From Candidatus Methylobacter favarea (GTDB taxonomy: Bacteria; Pseudomonadota; Gammaproteobacteria; Methylococcales; Methylomonadaceae), in NCBI RefSeq assembly GCF_902806695.1, contig NZ_CADCXN010000044.1, positions 1 to 59,641 of the forward strand: 59,641 nt of DNA, read 5' to 3'. The first letter of the stretch is position 1. Each line of letters opens with the position of its first letter. Below the pieces are notes generated by a model that was given only the letters and a program-made list of their open reading frames with translations, did no database searches and was not told the origin of the DNA. The position numbers were made by a program, and so were the translations under genes. Shown piece after piece: positions 1-7,730 of this stretch.

Positions 1-61
1 GACGGCCATTCGCTCGGCCGTCTTTGCAGTTCGCTTGCTTGCCGCATTTTGGACAATCCAT
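1..61 (-). CDS. Partial transposase-like N-terminus (window edge)
   Basis: A reading frame on the minus strand starts at 61 and runs off the left edge. It encodes about 20 residues with a CPKCG knuckle at residues 3-7 and a further Cys at 12. A GGGAGG-like ribosome binding site lies just upstream, and a GTG one codon earlier is an alternative start. A CxxC zinc ribbon followed by a K/R-G-R-x-x-G-R stretch is the usual beginning of IS1-type InsA proteins and related transposases. Only the first residues are visible, so the family is a guess and the intactness of the element is unknown. Confidence 0.35.
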   Translation of the reverse strand, partial: MDCPKCGKQANCKDGRANGR

Positions 62-442
62 CACGCCCTCCCAAGGCATCTGAATGTTGCAAAACTTATA
101 CATTGTCTATATTTATTTAGCAATGCCGAATAAACAACTTGCCCCTACACGGGTGTCTACCCATTCATGCGCGGTAAGCGGTTGATTCCGATAAGGAGTT
201 ACTGAAAATCTCAGTAAATTGAAGAAATAATAATGCCTATTCATAGCCAAGTATATTAGCTTTAACAAGGGCTATCAACTTGATCTAAATGATTGCTTAA
301 ACCGTTGGGATAGGTACTGTGTTATGGCTACACAACTGATAAGGTTGACAGGAGAGTGAGGATCAGCTTCTGTCAGGGGGTTGAGTGGCTTAGCTTGGGC
401 CATTTGCTAAAAACCATTGATATTTCTTCGCCGCGTTATCAA
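62..442. other. Intergenic stretch, no gene seen
   Basis: This 380-bp stretch lies between the edge fragment and the end of the MFS gene. I see no coding frame with a plausible start and no RNA gene. The part next to position 62 may contain the end of an insertion sequence, but I could not define a terminal inverted repeat without the other end of the element. Confidence 0.4.
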
Positions 443-1660
443 TCAATGCAGTTGGTGAAGTTCCAGCCGGCGCAGTTTCGGTGCCAGTTTTGCCGTTGCG
501 CCCACCACAGCCAAAGTCATCATTCCACCGAAAACCACTGACGGCACTAGCCCCATCAAGCGAGCCATTATCCCCGATTCAAAAGCTCCCAGCTCGTTGG
601 AGGAACCAATAAAGAGGCCATTAATAGCGGAAACCCGGCCGCGCATTACATCAGGTGTCGCCAATTGCAGAATGGTCGTGCGCATGACCACCGAGACTCC
701 ATCGAAAACCCCCGAGAGCATCAACAATAGCCCGGCGATCCAGAAATTTGTGGATAGGGCAAAGCAAATCATGCAAAAGCCGAACCCTGCCACGGCGCTC
801 AATAGCCAGCAACCGGCATGCCGACTGATGGGATGGCGGGTGAGCAATAAACCGGTCGTCACGGCGCCGATTGCGGGGGCGGCGCGAAGAATTCCAAGTC
901 CCTCAGGTCCGTAATGAAAGATGTCGTGAATGAATGCAGGCAGCATAGAAATCGCGCCTCCGAACAGCACAGCGAACATATCCAGCGACTGGGCGCCGAA
1001 GATGATCTGGTTGCTGAACACGAAACGCAGGCCTTCAGCAATGCTGGTAAAGAGTGGAGCACTGGCTGCTGGCGGAGGTTCCTCAACACGCAGCGACAGC
1101 AGTGCCACGGCGGCCCCCAGGCACAGGCCGGTGGACATGCTATAGGCCGCCGTCTTGCCCGCCCATCCGACCAGGAGACCACCTAATGCAGGGCCTACCA
1201 CAAGCCCGAACTGGAATACGGAACTGCCGATTCCGGAGGCCCGAGCATATTGAGCACGCGGCAAAATCAGGGCGAACATGGCGTTATAGGAGGGGCCGAT
1301 AAAGGCGCGTGCCGCCCCGGTAAAGGCGATAGCGACATAGATCCATACCGAAGGATTGCTGTCTATCCAGCCTGCCGCCACTGCAACCAGGACCAGGGCG
1401 TTGAGAAATAGCATCAGGCAGGCACCTACACCAAACAGGCGACGGGAGTGGTGATCTACCGCATAGCCTGCGAACAGCGCGCAGCAAAAGTAGGGGATCG
1501 CCTCGGCCAGTCCAATTAAACCCAGTGCCAGGGTGTCATGCGTCAGCTCGTAAAGATGCCAGCCGACCACGATCGCCATTATTTGGTAGGCGAGTACGAT
1601 GAGGATGCGAAAAGCTAACAGCTTGAGAAACGCAGCATTTAAATGACTAAAAAATTGCAT
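443..1660 (-). CDS. MFS transporter, EntS-like exporter family
   Basis: Predicted inner-membrane major facilitator protein of about 405 residues with the alternating hydrophobic segments of a 12-helix carrier. The loop between helices 2 and 3 reads GYAVDHHSRR, a form of the MFS loop motif (G-x-x-x-D-R-x-x-R/K). The overall pattern resembles the EntS/MFS_3 exporters, which use the proton gradient to export siderophores or drugs; the substrate here cannot be told. I chose the ATG at 1660 because the open frame extends 35 codons further upstream (to 1765) with charged, non-MFS-like sequence. The ribosome binding site is weak at both starts. The gene stands alone, with no neighbour pointing to a pathway. 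Confidence 0.8.
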   Translation of the reverse strand: MQFFSHLNAAFLKLLAFRILIVLAYQIMAIVVGWHLYELTHDTLALGLIGLAEAIPYFCCALFAGYAVDHHSRRLFGVGACLMLFLNALVLVAVAAGWIDSNPSVWIYVAIAFTGAARAFIGPSYNAMFALILPRAQYARASGIGSSVFQFGLVVGPALGGLLVGWAGKTAAYSMSTGLCLGAAVALLSLRVEEPPPAASAPLFTSIAEGLRFVFSNQIIFGAQSLDMFAVLFGGAISMLPAFIHDIFHYGPEGLGILRAAPAIGAVTTGLLLTRHPISRHAGCWLLSAVAGFGFCMICFALSTNFWIAGLLLMLSGVFDGVSVVMRTTILQLATPDVMRGRVSAINGLFIGSSNELGAFESGIMARLMGLVPSVVFGGMMTLAVVGATAKLAPKLRRLELHQLH

Positions 1661-2700
1661 GTATGTCTGATGATCAACAGCGACTGACCTACCCGAGTAG
1701 AGCAACCGAAGCAATAAAAATTCTAGGGGTACTGTTTTTTTTGTTCGAACAGGTCGAAATGGCAAAACTTGCCCTTAACACGAATGCTGGACGGTCTTCT
1801 GATACTATCCGATTCTATGTTTTAGAGAAAGTAACATCTGATTTTTACACATTGAACCGCATTACTATTTATAACAATACCCGCTTAGAAGAAAAAGGAT
1901 AAAATTTTTCAATGTATTATTTCCCAATTCCGCTTGCGCCTGGCTTGTAAAAAAGGCTCAAGCAAACTCAGACCTGTGAGTTTTGAAGGTGATGCAGGAG
2001 AGATTACTCGCCTGGATGCCTTTTAAATCGGAATATAACGGCGTTGACCTGTTATCCCTATGCCCCAAACCGTCAAACACGGACTCTTGACATACTTGCA
2101 TCAACAACTTGATACGCTGCTGGACAAGCCACAGGCCACACGGAGTCGTTGTTCAATAACCTCAGACTAATTAGTAAAACCTTAACTCTCAGTCCGTCAA
2201 GCAGGAACTGCCGGTGCTGCGTACCCTTGCTGGAAGTGCTGCCGAAATACCGATCATTTCCTGCCAGCTCTTTTGCATGAATTTACTCTGGCTTACCTGC
2301 AGTTGACCATGACTCGCGCCCCAGGGAAATTAAAAAAGTCCAGTAACTGGTTAAAACTCTATCCCGGCTTGCTCGAGGTATTGGGCGTCGATCAGGATGG
2401 CAATATGATGCGCGGTAACAACCGCTTTCTCGGAAGCAATATTATCCCGAAGTTCCTGAGCAAAAGCCGCGACGCCACTTTGTTGCTGTTCATGAGACTA
2501 AAGAGGTATTTGGCTAATGCAAGGGCATATCGGCAACCCGAACTTAAGAATGCCCTGTAACTCTGCTACGCACGACTGCTTCGGGAAATGGCTTCGGGCT
2601 ACCGCCATACCCCGTTTCCCCGAAAATTAAAAAAGCCGACAATTCATTTGCTGCAGAATAGGACAGTTCTAGGTCTTTTATTGTTAACATAATGTGAAGT
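1661..2700. other. 1-kb stretch without convincing gene; possible decayed coding sequence
   Basis: No intact gene is recognisable between the MFS gene and the tRNA cluster. Between about 1970 and 2560 several short plus-strand frames interrupted by stops look protein-like, including a 36-codon piece from 2060 and a longer piece ending at 2560. This is consistent with a decayed gene but I recognise no family. A plus-strand frame at 1663-1902 overlaps the MFS upstream region and has no recognisable domain. Confidence 0.4.
2273..2560 (+). pseudogene. Unrecognised open frame, possibly the 3' end of a decayed gene
   Basis: I do not recognise this protein. The 95-codon frame continues open upstream past 2273 to at least 2213 without a good start, as if it were the C-terminal part of a longer gene. 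It is hydrophilic and basic, with a central VDQDGNMMRGNNRF stretch and a Leu-rich helix near the end. There is no clear ribosome binding site. The neighbouring region contains further short protein-like pieces in other frames, which is why I call it a probable remnant rather than a gene. Confidence 0.25.
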
Positions 2701-2705
2701 ATTAG

Positions 2706-2735
2706 TTGACATATGTTTATTCAATAAAAGATAAT
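2706..2735 (+). promoter_or_regulatory. Sigma-70 promoter of the tRNA-tuf-secE-nusG unit
   Basis: A perfect -35 box TTGACA (2706-2711) and a -10 box GATAAT (2730-2735) are separated by 18 bp. The predicted start near 2742 leaves a short leader before tRNA-Tyr at 2755. No other strong promoter is seen before secE, so it probably serves the tRNAs, tuf and secE-nusG together. Confidence 0.7.
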
Positions 2736-2754
2736 AAAGGGCTTATCCGGTATT

Positions 2755-2839
2755 GGAGGGGTTCCCGAGCGGCCAAAGGGATCAGACTGTAAATCTGCCG
2801 GCTCTGCCTTCGGAGGTTCGAATCCTCCCCCCTCCACCA
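2755..2839 (+). tRNA. tRNA-Tyr (anticodon GTA)
   Basis: An 85-nt class II tRNA with a long variable arm. The acceptor stem GGAGGGG pairs with CCCCTCC, the anticodon loop reads ACTGTAAATC, the T loop is GGTTCGAATCC, and CCA is encoded. It opens the tRNA-tuf transcription unit, as tyrU does in enterics, but no tRNA-Thr(TGT) precedes it here. Confidence 0.97.
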
Positions 2840-2857
2840 TCCAGAATTAAATAATCT

Positions 2858-2931
2858 GCGGGTGTAGTTCAATGGTAGAACTCCAGCCTTCCAAGCTGAT
2901 CACGTGGGTTCGATTCCCATCACCCGCTCCA
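2858..2931 (+). tRNA. tRNA-Gly (anticodon TCC)
   Basis: A 74-nt tRNA with acceptor stem GCGGGTG pairing with CACCCGC, anticodon TCC in the loop CTTCCAA, a GGTTCGATTCC T arm and encoded CCA. It lies 18 nt after tRNA-Tyr and is surely co-transcribed, matching the glyT position in the enteric tufB operon. Confidence 0.97.
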
Positions 2932-2945
2932 TATTTTTATAATTA

Positions 2946-3021
<76 letters not shown>

Positions 3022-3056
3022 GTTGTAGTGATATTGATGGTTAAGGGCGTATTTCT

Positions 3057-4160
3057 ATGGCCAAAGAAAAATTTTCCCGCAGTAAGCCGCATGTCAACGT
3101 AGGCACTATTGGTCACGTGGATCACGGCAAGACCACCCTGACGGCGGCGTTAACGAAAGTGATGGCGGAGTTGCAGGGCGGCGAAGTGAAAGCCTTCGAT
3201 CAGATTGACAATGCCCCGGAAGAACGGGCGCGCGGTATCACGATTGCCACCTCGCATGTCGAATATGAATCCGCGACCCGCCATTATGCCCATGTCGATT
3301 GCCCGGGCCATGCCGATTATGTGAAAAACATGATTACCGGGGCGGCGCCAATGGACGGCGCCATCCTGGTCTGTTCGGCCGCAGACGGGCCGATGCCGCA
3401 AACCCGCGAGCACATCCTGCTGTCGCGTCAGGTCGGGGTGCCTTATATCGTGGTATTTTTGAATAAAGCCGATATGGTCGATGACCCTGAACTGATTGAA
3501 CTGGTGGAAATGGAAATCCGGGAATCACTGGACCTGTACGAATTCCCCGGCGATGACACCCCGATTATCGTGGGCTCCGCGTTAAAGGCGCTGGAAGGCG
3601 ATACCAGCGAGATTGGCGTGCCCTCAGTTGTGAAACTGGTCGAGGCCCTGGACAGCTATATTCCGCTGCCGGAACGGGCGGTGGATGGACCCTTCCTGCT
3701 GCCCATCGAGGATGTGTTCTCGATTTCCGGCCGCGGCACCGTAGTCACCGGCCGTATTGAACGCGGCGTCATCAAGGTCGGTCAGGAAGTCGAGATTGTC
3801 GGCATCCTGCTGCGCGGCACCAAACGCGATGACGTCGAGCGCGGCCAGGTATTGGCCCATAAGGGCACGATCAAGCCGCATGCCCATTTCACTGCTGAAA
3901 TTTATGTGTTGTCCAAGGAAGAAGGCGGCCGCCATACGCCGTTTTTTAACGGCTATCGCCCACAGTTCTACTTTCGCACCACCGATGTGACCGGCGCTGT
4001 GGATCTGCCGGAAGGCGTGGAAATGGTCATGCCTGGGGATAATATATCCGTGCAGGTGAAACTGATCGCGCCGATTGCTATGGAAGAGGGCCTGCGCTTT
4101 GCCATCCGCGAAGGCGGTCGTACCGTCGGCGCCGGCGTGGTCGCATCTATAGTTGAATAA
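3057..4160 (+). CDS. tufB: EF-Tu copy 1 with an internal 29-residue deletion
   Basis: Elongation factor Tu delivers aminoacyl-tRNA to the ribosome as a GTP complex. The G domain is complete: GHVDHGKT at 19-26, DCPGH at 81-85 and NKAD at 136-139. The protein has 367 residues against 396 in the copy at 19453, because residues 251-279 of the full copy are missing, leaving G249-I250 joined to L280. This removes several strands of the domain 2 beta barrel, which helps bind the aminoacyl end of tRNA, so normal function is doubtful. The frame is intact and the rest is nearly identical to the other copy at DNA level (I see only about five base differences). It sits between tRNA-Thr and tRNA-Trp, the tufB position. 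It may be a non-functional allele, a variant protein or a sequencing artefact. Confidence 0.85.
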   Translation: MAKEKFSRSKPHVNVGTIGHVDHGKTTLTAALTKVMAELQGGEVKAFDQIDNAPEERARGITIATSHVEYESATRHYAHVDCPGHADYVKNMITGAAPMDGAILVCSAADGPMPQTREHILLSRQVGVPYIVVFLNKADMVDDPELIELVEMEIRESLDLYEFPGDDTPIIVGSALKALEGDTSEIGVPSVVKLVEALDSYIPLPERAVDGPFLLPIEDVFSISGRGTVVTGRIERGVIKVGQEVEIVGILLRGTKRDDVERGQVLAHKGTIKPHAHFTAEIYVLSKEEGGRHTPFFNGYRPQFYFRTTDVTGAVDLPEGVEMVMPGDNISVQVKLIAPIAMEEGLRFAIREGGRTVGAGVVASIVE

Positions 4161-4208
4161 TAATTTTAATTAATATATAATATTCGATTCCGTAAGATTA
4201 GTCTGAAT

Positions 4209-4284
4209 AGGTCAGTAGCTCAATTGGTAGAGTAGCGGTCTCCAAAACCGCGGGTTGGGGGTTCGAGACCCTCCTGGCCTGCCA
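4209..4284 (+). tRNA. tRNA-Trp (anticodon CCA)
   Basis: A 76-nt tRNA with acceptor stem AGGTCAG pairing with CTGGCCT, anticodon CCA in the loop TCTCCAAAA, a GGTTCGAGACC T arm and encoded GCCA end. It lies between tuf and secE, a placement common in gammaproteobacteria outside the enterics. Confidence 0.97.
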
Positions 4285-4335
4285 TTCAGATCGAAACATT
4301 TCAAAATAATCTATTGCTCATAGTAAAAATAACTC

Positions 4336-4713
4336 ATGAATACTCAGGCAGAAGCTAGGACATCGGTTTTTGATATTGTAAAGCAAGTCTTTTCTCTTGT
4401 CTTTGTAGTGGGTGGCGTCGCTGCATTTTATTATTTCTCCGAAATTCAACTCTTATACCGCGTACTGGGCTTGCTGGCAATTGTCTTGATAGTAGTGGGC
4501 ATGATGCTAACTACCGATGCAGGTCGTAGTGCATGGTATTTTATACTGGAATCAAAGCAGGAAGTAAGGAAAGTTATTTGGCCTACTCGCGAAGAAACCA
4601 TGCGCACAACAATGCTGGTATTTGCTATGGTATTTGTTGTGGCGCTGATTCTATGGCTGCTGGATATGTTTCTGTTTTGGGGTGTACGTCTATTGACCGG
4701 TCAAGGGGAATAA
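4336..4713 (+). CDS. secE: Preprotein translocase subunit SecE
   Basis: SecE clamps the SecY channel of the inner-membrane Sec translocon and is essential for protein export. The 125-residue protein is of the long, three-helix proteobacterial type, with hydrophobic segments at about 16-34, 41-59 and 93-116. The conserved amphipathic region before the last helix reads [15 protein letters not shown] (about 74-88), the hallmark of SecE. It is 4 nt from nusG, a near-universal bacterial pairing, and follows tRNA-Trp. The SecY partner is encoded in this window at 29717. Confidence 0.97.
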   Translation: MNTQAEARTSVFDIVKQVFSLVFVVGGVAAFYYFSEIQLLYRVLGLLAIVLIVVGMMLTTDAGRSAWYFILESKQEVRKVIWPTREETMRTTMLVFAMVFVVALILWLLDMFLFWGVRLLTGQGE

Positions 4714-4717
4714 GGAA

Positions 4718-5251
4718 ATGACGCTACGTTGGTATGTGGTTCACGCCTACTCGAACTTTGAAAGTAAAGTTAAGCAAGCATTGGAAGAGCGCGTTAAAAG
4801 AGAAGGTCTTGAGCAGTATTTTGGAAAGATTTTGGTGCCTACCGAAGAGATAGTGGAAATGCGTATGGGCCAGCAACGCAAGAGTGAAAGAAAATTCTTT
4901 CCCGGCTATGTACTGGTGCAAATGGAGTTAACTGACGAGACCTGGCATTTGGTCCGGGATGTTCCCAAGGTATTGGGTTTTATAGGCGGCACTTCCGATC
5001 GCCCTGCGCCCATATCGGAAAAAGAAGCCATGGCTATTCTTAATAGAGTGGAGGAGGGCGTGAATAAACCTCGTCCGAAGATTTTATTTGAAGCCGGCGA
5101 AGTAGTCAGAGTAATTGACGGACCTTTTAAAGATTTTAATGGTGTGGTTGAAGAAGTTAATTACGAAAAAAATAAGCTAAAAATATCAGTACTCATTTTT
5201 GGCCGTTCTACTTCTGTAGAATTAGGTTTTGGGCAGGTTGAAAAAAGCTAA
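4718..5251 (+). CDS. nusG: Transcription termination/antitermination factor NusG
   Basis: NusG binds the RNA polymerase clamp, suppresses pausing, and links polymerase to Rho or to the ribosome through S10. The 177-residue length is standard. The N-terminal NGN domain begins with [12 protein letters not shown] and includes the FFPGYVLV strand region. The C-terminal KOW domain covers about 125-177 with [14 protein letters not shown]. The gene is the last of the tRNA-tuf-secE-nusG unit: a strong hairpin terminator follows within 60 nt. Its partners RpoB, RpoC and S10 (NusE) are all encoded in this window. Confidence 0.97.
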   Translation: MTLRWYVVHAYSNFESKVKQALEERVKREGLEQYFGKILVPTEEIVEMRMGQQRKSERKFFPGYVLVQMELTDETWHLVRDVPKVLGFIGGTSDRPAPISEKEAMAILNRVEEGVNKPRPKILFEAGEVVRVIDGPFKDFNGVVEEVNYEKNKLKISVLIFGRSTSVELGFGQVEKS

Positions 5252-5278
5252 TTGTATTTTTGCAGTTGGTATTTACTG

Positions 5279-5308
5279 AATCTCTGTCTGAAAAGGCAGG
5301 GATTTTTG
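5279..5308 (+). terminator. Rho-independent terminator after nusG
   Basis: A hairpin with stem CTCTGTCT / AGGCAGGG (two G-U pairs), a GAAA tetraloop at 5290-5293 and extra A-T pairs at the base is followed by ATTTTTGTG. It separates secE-nusG from rplKA, so the L11-L1 genes need a promoter in the roughly 60 bp that follow or rely on read-through. Confidence 0.75.
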
Positions 5309-5368
5309 TGTCTAGGGGGAGCTGAAAAGCGTTCGCACCCATAATTAAGTTAAAATGGTAAAGTAAAA

Positions 5369-5800
5369 ATGGCCAAAAAAATAACCGCATATATAAAACT
5401 TCAGGTAAAGGCAGGCGAAGCAAACCCTAGTCCACCAGTAGGTCCGGCTTTGGGTCAGCGGGGTGTAAATATTATGGAATTTTGCAAGGCATTCAATGCT
5501 AAAACCCAGGATACAGAAAAGGGCCTGCCTTTACCTGTTGTTATTACAGTATATAGTGACCGAAGCTTTACTTTTATTACCAAAACCCCTCCGGCTTCCA
5601 TTCTTTTGAAAAAAGCAGCGGGTTTAAAAAGTGGCAGTAGTAATCCCAATACTAAAAAAGTGGGTACAGTAACTCGAGCCCAATTAGAAGAAATTGCTAA
5701 AACGAAAATGGAAGACTTGAATGCTGCAGATCTGGAAGCGGCAATAAAGACAATTGCAGGCAGTGCCTATAGCATGGGTCTGAATGTGGAGGGATTGTAA
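5369..5800 (+). CDS. rplK: 50S ribosomal protein L11
   Basis: L11 binds helices 43/44 of 23S rRNA in the GTPase-associated centre and is needed for RelA activation on stalled ribosomes. The 143 residues match the family length. The N-terminal proline-rich switch [14 protein letters not shown] lies at 19-32, and the C-terminal rRNA-binding domain ends with [10 protein letters not shown]. The stop overlaps the rplA start by one base (TAATG), indicating translational coupling. The operon is known to be repressed by L1 binding near the start of the message in enterics; I could not define such a site here. Confidence 0.97.
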   Translation: MAKKITAYIKLQVKAGEANPSPPVGPALGQRGVNIMEFCKAFNAKTQDTEKGLPLPVVITVYSDRSFTFITKTPPASILLKKAAGLKSGSSNPNTKKVGTVTRAQLEEIAKTKMEDLNAADLEAAIKTIAGSAYSMGLNVEGL

Positions 5801-6495
5801 TGGCCAAGTTATCAAAAAAAGCAAAAATTATTAAAAGTAAAGTTGATAGAACCAAGCAGTATTCCCTGGTTGAAGCAATTCAACTATTGAAAGAGCTGGG
5901 CACGGCAAAGTTTAATGAAGCCATAGATGTCAGTGTTAATCTCGGGGTAGATCCGCGCAAATCGGATCAGAATGTTCGCGGTGCAACAGTTTTGCCTAAT
6001 GGCACGGGTAAAACGGTCAGAGTAGCTGTTTTTACTCAAGGGCCCAACGCAGAGGCTGCAAAAGCGGCAGGCGCAGATATTGTAGGCATGGATGATCTGG
6101 GCCATCTTGTTAAAAAAGGCGAAATGAATTTTGATGTGGTGATTGCTTCTCCTGATGCGATGAGAGTAGTGGGCCAACTGGGTCAAATTTTAGGTCCCAG
6201 AGGATTAATGCCTAATCCCAAGGTAGGCACAGTGACGGCTGACGTCGCCACTGCAGTCAACAATGCAAAGTCCGGTCAAGTGCGTTACCGCACTGATAAA
6301 GCAGGAATTATCCATTGTACGCTGGGCAAAATCACATTTGATGCAGATGCTATTCAGGGCAACCTGGAAGCATTGCTCGCCGACTTGAGAAAGGCCAAGC
6401 CAAGCGCAGCGAAAGGTATATATATCAAGAAGATAACTTTATCATCGACCATGGGGCCAGGGTTGTGGCTAGACCCGAATAGTCTGGCTGCTTAA
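5800..6495 (+). CDS. rplA: 50S ribosomal protein L1
   Basis: L1 forms the mobile L1 stalk that moves deacylated tRNA to the E site, and in enterics represses translation of rplKA. The 231-residue protein contains the conserved [18 protein letters not shown] segment in the second domain and a C-terminal SSTMGPG motif. It overlaps rplK by one base. The 189 nt that follow carry the L10 leader structure, so rplKA and rplJL-rpoBC are probably continuous or only partly separated transcripts. Confidence 0.97.
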   Translation: MAKLSKKAKIIKSKVDRTKQYSLVEAIQLLKELGTAKFNEAIDVSVNLGVDPRKSDQNVRGATVLPNGTGKTVRVAVFTQGPNAEAAKAAGADIVGMDDLGHLVKKGEMNFDVVIASPDAMRVVGQLGQILGPRGLMPNPKVGTVTADVATAVNNAKSGQVRYRTDKAGIIHCTLGKITFDADAIQGNLEALLADLRKAKPSAAKGIYIKKITLSSTMGPGLWLDPNSLAA

Positions 6496-6535
6496 AAGTG
6501 CTACAAAAAACTTTGAGTTGCCGAATCATCGACAA

Positions 6536-6584
6536 CCGTCAAAGACCGCAGGTGTTGTAAAACTTAATTTTCCTGCGCAGACGG
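6536..6584 (+). promoter_or_regulatory. Ribosomal protein L10 leader (autoregulatory RNA)
   Basis: The leader 149 nt before rplJ contains CCGTC (6536-6540) pairing with GACGG (6580-6584) and CGCAGG (6547-6552) pairing with CCTGCG (6572-6577). They are separated by an asymmetric internal loop AAAGAC / CA that fits the kink-turn bound by the L10(L7/L12) complex. The core closely resembles the known enterobacterial rplJ leader. Excess L10 complex is expected to repress rplJL translation from here. Confidence 0.88.
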
Positions 6585-6684
6585 GAGCTGGAACCTGAAA
6601 ACTGGGGAAAGGACCGTAAGGGTATCCAAGCGGATACGTTTTATTCATTCTGGATGTCACATTCAGAAAAATCGGAGGTAAGCT

Positions 6685-7179
6685 GTGGCACTAAATTTAG
6701 AGAGCAAAAAAGCTGTCGTAGAAGAAGTCGCTGAAATCGCCGCTAAAGCTCATTCCGCCGTTGCAGCAGAATATCGCGGATTAACAGTTACGGAATTAAC
6801 TGAATTGCGCAAGACGGCGAGAGAGACGGGAGTTTATTTGCGCGTGGTAAAAAATACATTGGCAAAGCGAGCAATTGCCGGAACCGAATTTGAATGTATG
6901 CAAAGTGCGTTTGTAGGTCCTCTATTAATTGCATTTTCGATGGAAGACCCTGGTTCCGCAGCCCGTTTAATCAGTAATTTTTACAAAGGCCATGACAAGC
7001 TAATTACCAGAATTGTGGCTATTGGCGGCCAGTCATTTGATGGGTCTGAACTTAACCGATTGGCAAGTCTGCCTACCCGCGACCAGGGTATCGGTTTGCT
7101 AATGTCGGCAATGAAAGCGCCAGTAGAAAAACTTGTCCGCACGCTGGCAGCGATCAAAGATCAGAAACAGGCCGCATAA
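6685..7179 (+). CDS. rplJ: 50S ribosomal protein L10
   Basis: L10 anchors the L7/L12 dimers to the ribosome base next to L11. The protein has 164 residues, the usual length, with the N-terminal rRNA-binding domain containing VAAEYRGLTVTELTELR and a C-terminal helix, PVEKLVRTLAAIKD, that carries the L7/L12 sites. The start is GTG at 6685, preceded by the strong ribosome binding site GGAGGT. It is downstream of a recognisable L10 leader, so it should be repressed by its own product in complex with L7/L12. Confidence 0.96.
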   Translation: MALNLESKKAVVEEVAEIAAKAHSAVAAEYRGLTVTELTELRKTARETGVYLRVVKNTLAKRAIAGTEFECMQSAFVGPLLIAFSMEDPGSAARLISNFYKGHDKLITRIVAIGGQSFDGSELNRLASLPTRDQGIGLLMSAMKAPVEKLVRTLAAIKDQKQAA

Positions 7180-7224
7180 GCTTCATACTTAACCAGTTTT
7201 AAATAAATTTTAGAGGAATACACA

Positions 7225-7593
7225 ATGGCACTAGCACAAGAAGATATCTTGGAAGCTGTCTCAAACATGAGCATTATGGAAGTTGTTGATTTAATTTCAG
7301 CAATGGAAAAAAAATTCGGCGTGTCTGCGGCCGCGGTTGCAACAGCAGCTCCTGCAACAGCGGCACCCGTTGTTGAGGAACAAACTGAATTCAATGTTGT
7401 TATGACATCTTTTGGCGAAAACAAGGTTTCTGTCATTAAAGCCGTTCGCAGTCTCACCGGCTTAGGCTTGAAGGAAGCTAAAGATGCAGTGGAAGGTGTA
7501 CCTACCCTGCTTAAGGAAGGGGTGTCTAAAGCCGAAGCTGATACCGTTAAAAAGCAGCTTGAAGAAGCCGGCGCCACCGTCGAAATTAAATAA
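7225..7593 (+). CDS. rplL: 50S ribosomal protein L7/L12
   Basis: L7/L12 is the multicopy stalk protein that recruits and activates translational GTPases such as EF-Tu and EF-G. It has 122 residues: an N-terminal dimerisation region (1-30), an Ala/Thr/Val-rich hinge at about 33-52, and a globular C-terminal domain with [20 protein letters not shown]. The C-terminal EIK end is typical. The ribosome binding site is GAGG at a good distance. It is followed by a hairpin attenuator before rpoB, consistent with the need for more L7/L12 than polymerase. Confidence 0.97.
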   Translation: MALAQEDILEAVSNMSIMEVVDLISAMEKKFGVSAAAVATAAPATAAPVVEEQTEFNVVMTSFGENKVSVIKAVRSLTGLGLKEAKDAVEGVPTLLKEGVSKAEADTVKKQLEEAGATVEIK

Positions 7594-7642
7594 CACTTTT
7601 TGATTCAAAATATAAAATATAAGGCTCACGCCTTTTAAGTAT

Positions 7643-7671
7643 GGCTGGTGGCACAATGTCATCGGCCTTTT
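7643..7671 (+). terminator. rplL-rpoB attenuator hairpin
   Basis: An 11-bp stem runs from GGCTGGTGGCA (7643-7653) to TGTCATCGGCC (7657-7667), with three G-U pairs and a CAA loop, followed by only four T residues. The short T run fits a partial terminator. In enterics an attenuator at this site reduces rpoBC expression relative to rplJL. Confidence 0.6.
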
Positions 7672-7730
7672 ACTGTTTGCAATAATTGCACAGTAAAAAA
7701 TTATTCATGACGAAAAGGTTTGGAAGCGAT

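Noticed and set aside
597-1302. Several plus-strand open frames across the MFS gene
   Set aside because: They are antisense to a clear membrane transporter, have no ribosome binding sites and no recognisable domains.
1663-1902. A 79-codon plus-strand frame
   Set aside because: No recognisable family and no good ribosome binding site; it overlaps the upstream region of the MFS gene on the other strand.
5309-5368. L1-binding repressor site before rplK
   Set aside because: The region is G/C-rich in part and might fold, but I could not match it to the known L1 target with confidence.
7686-7730. Earlier TTG start for rpoB
   Set aside because: It adds 15 residues not typical of the family, while ATG 7731 has a ribosome binding site and the conserved N-terminus.
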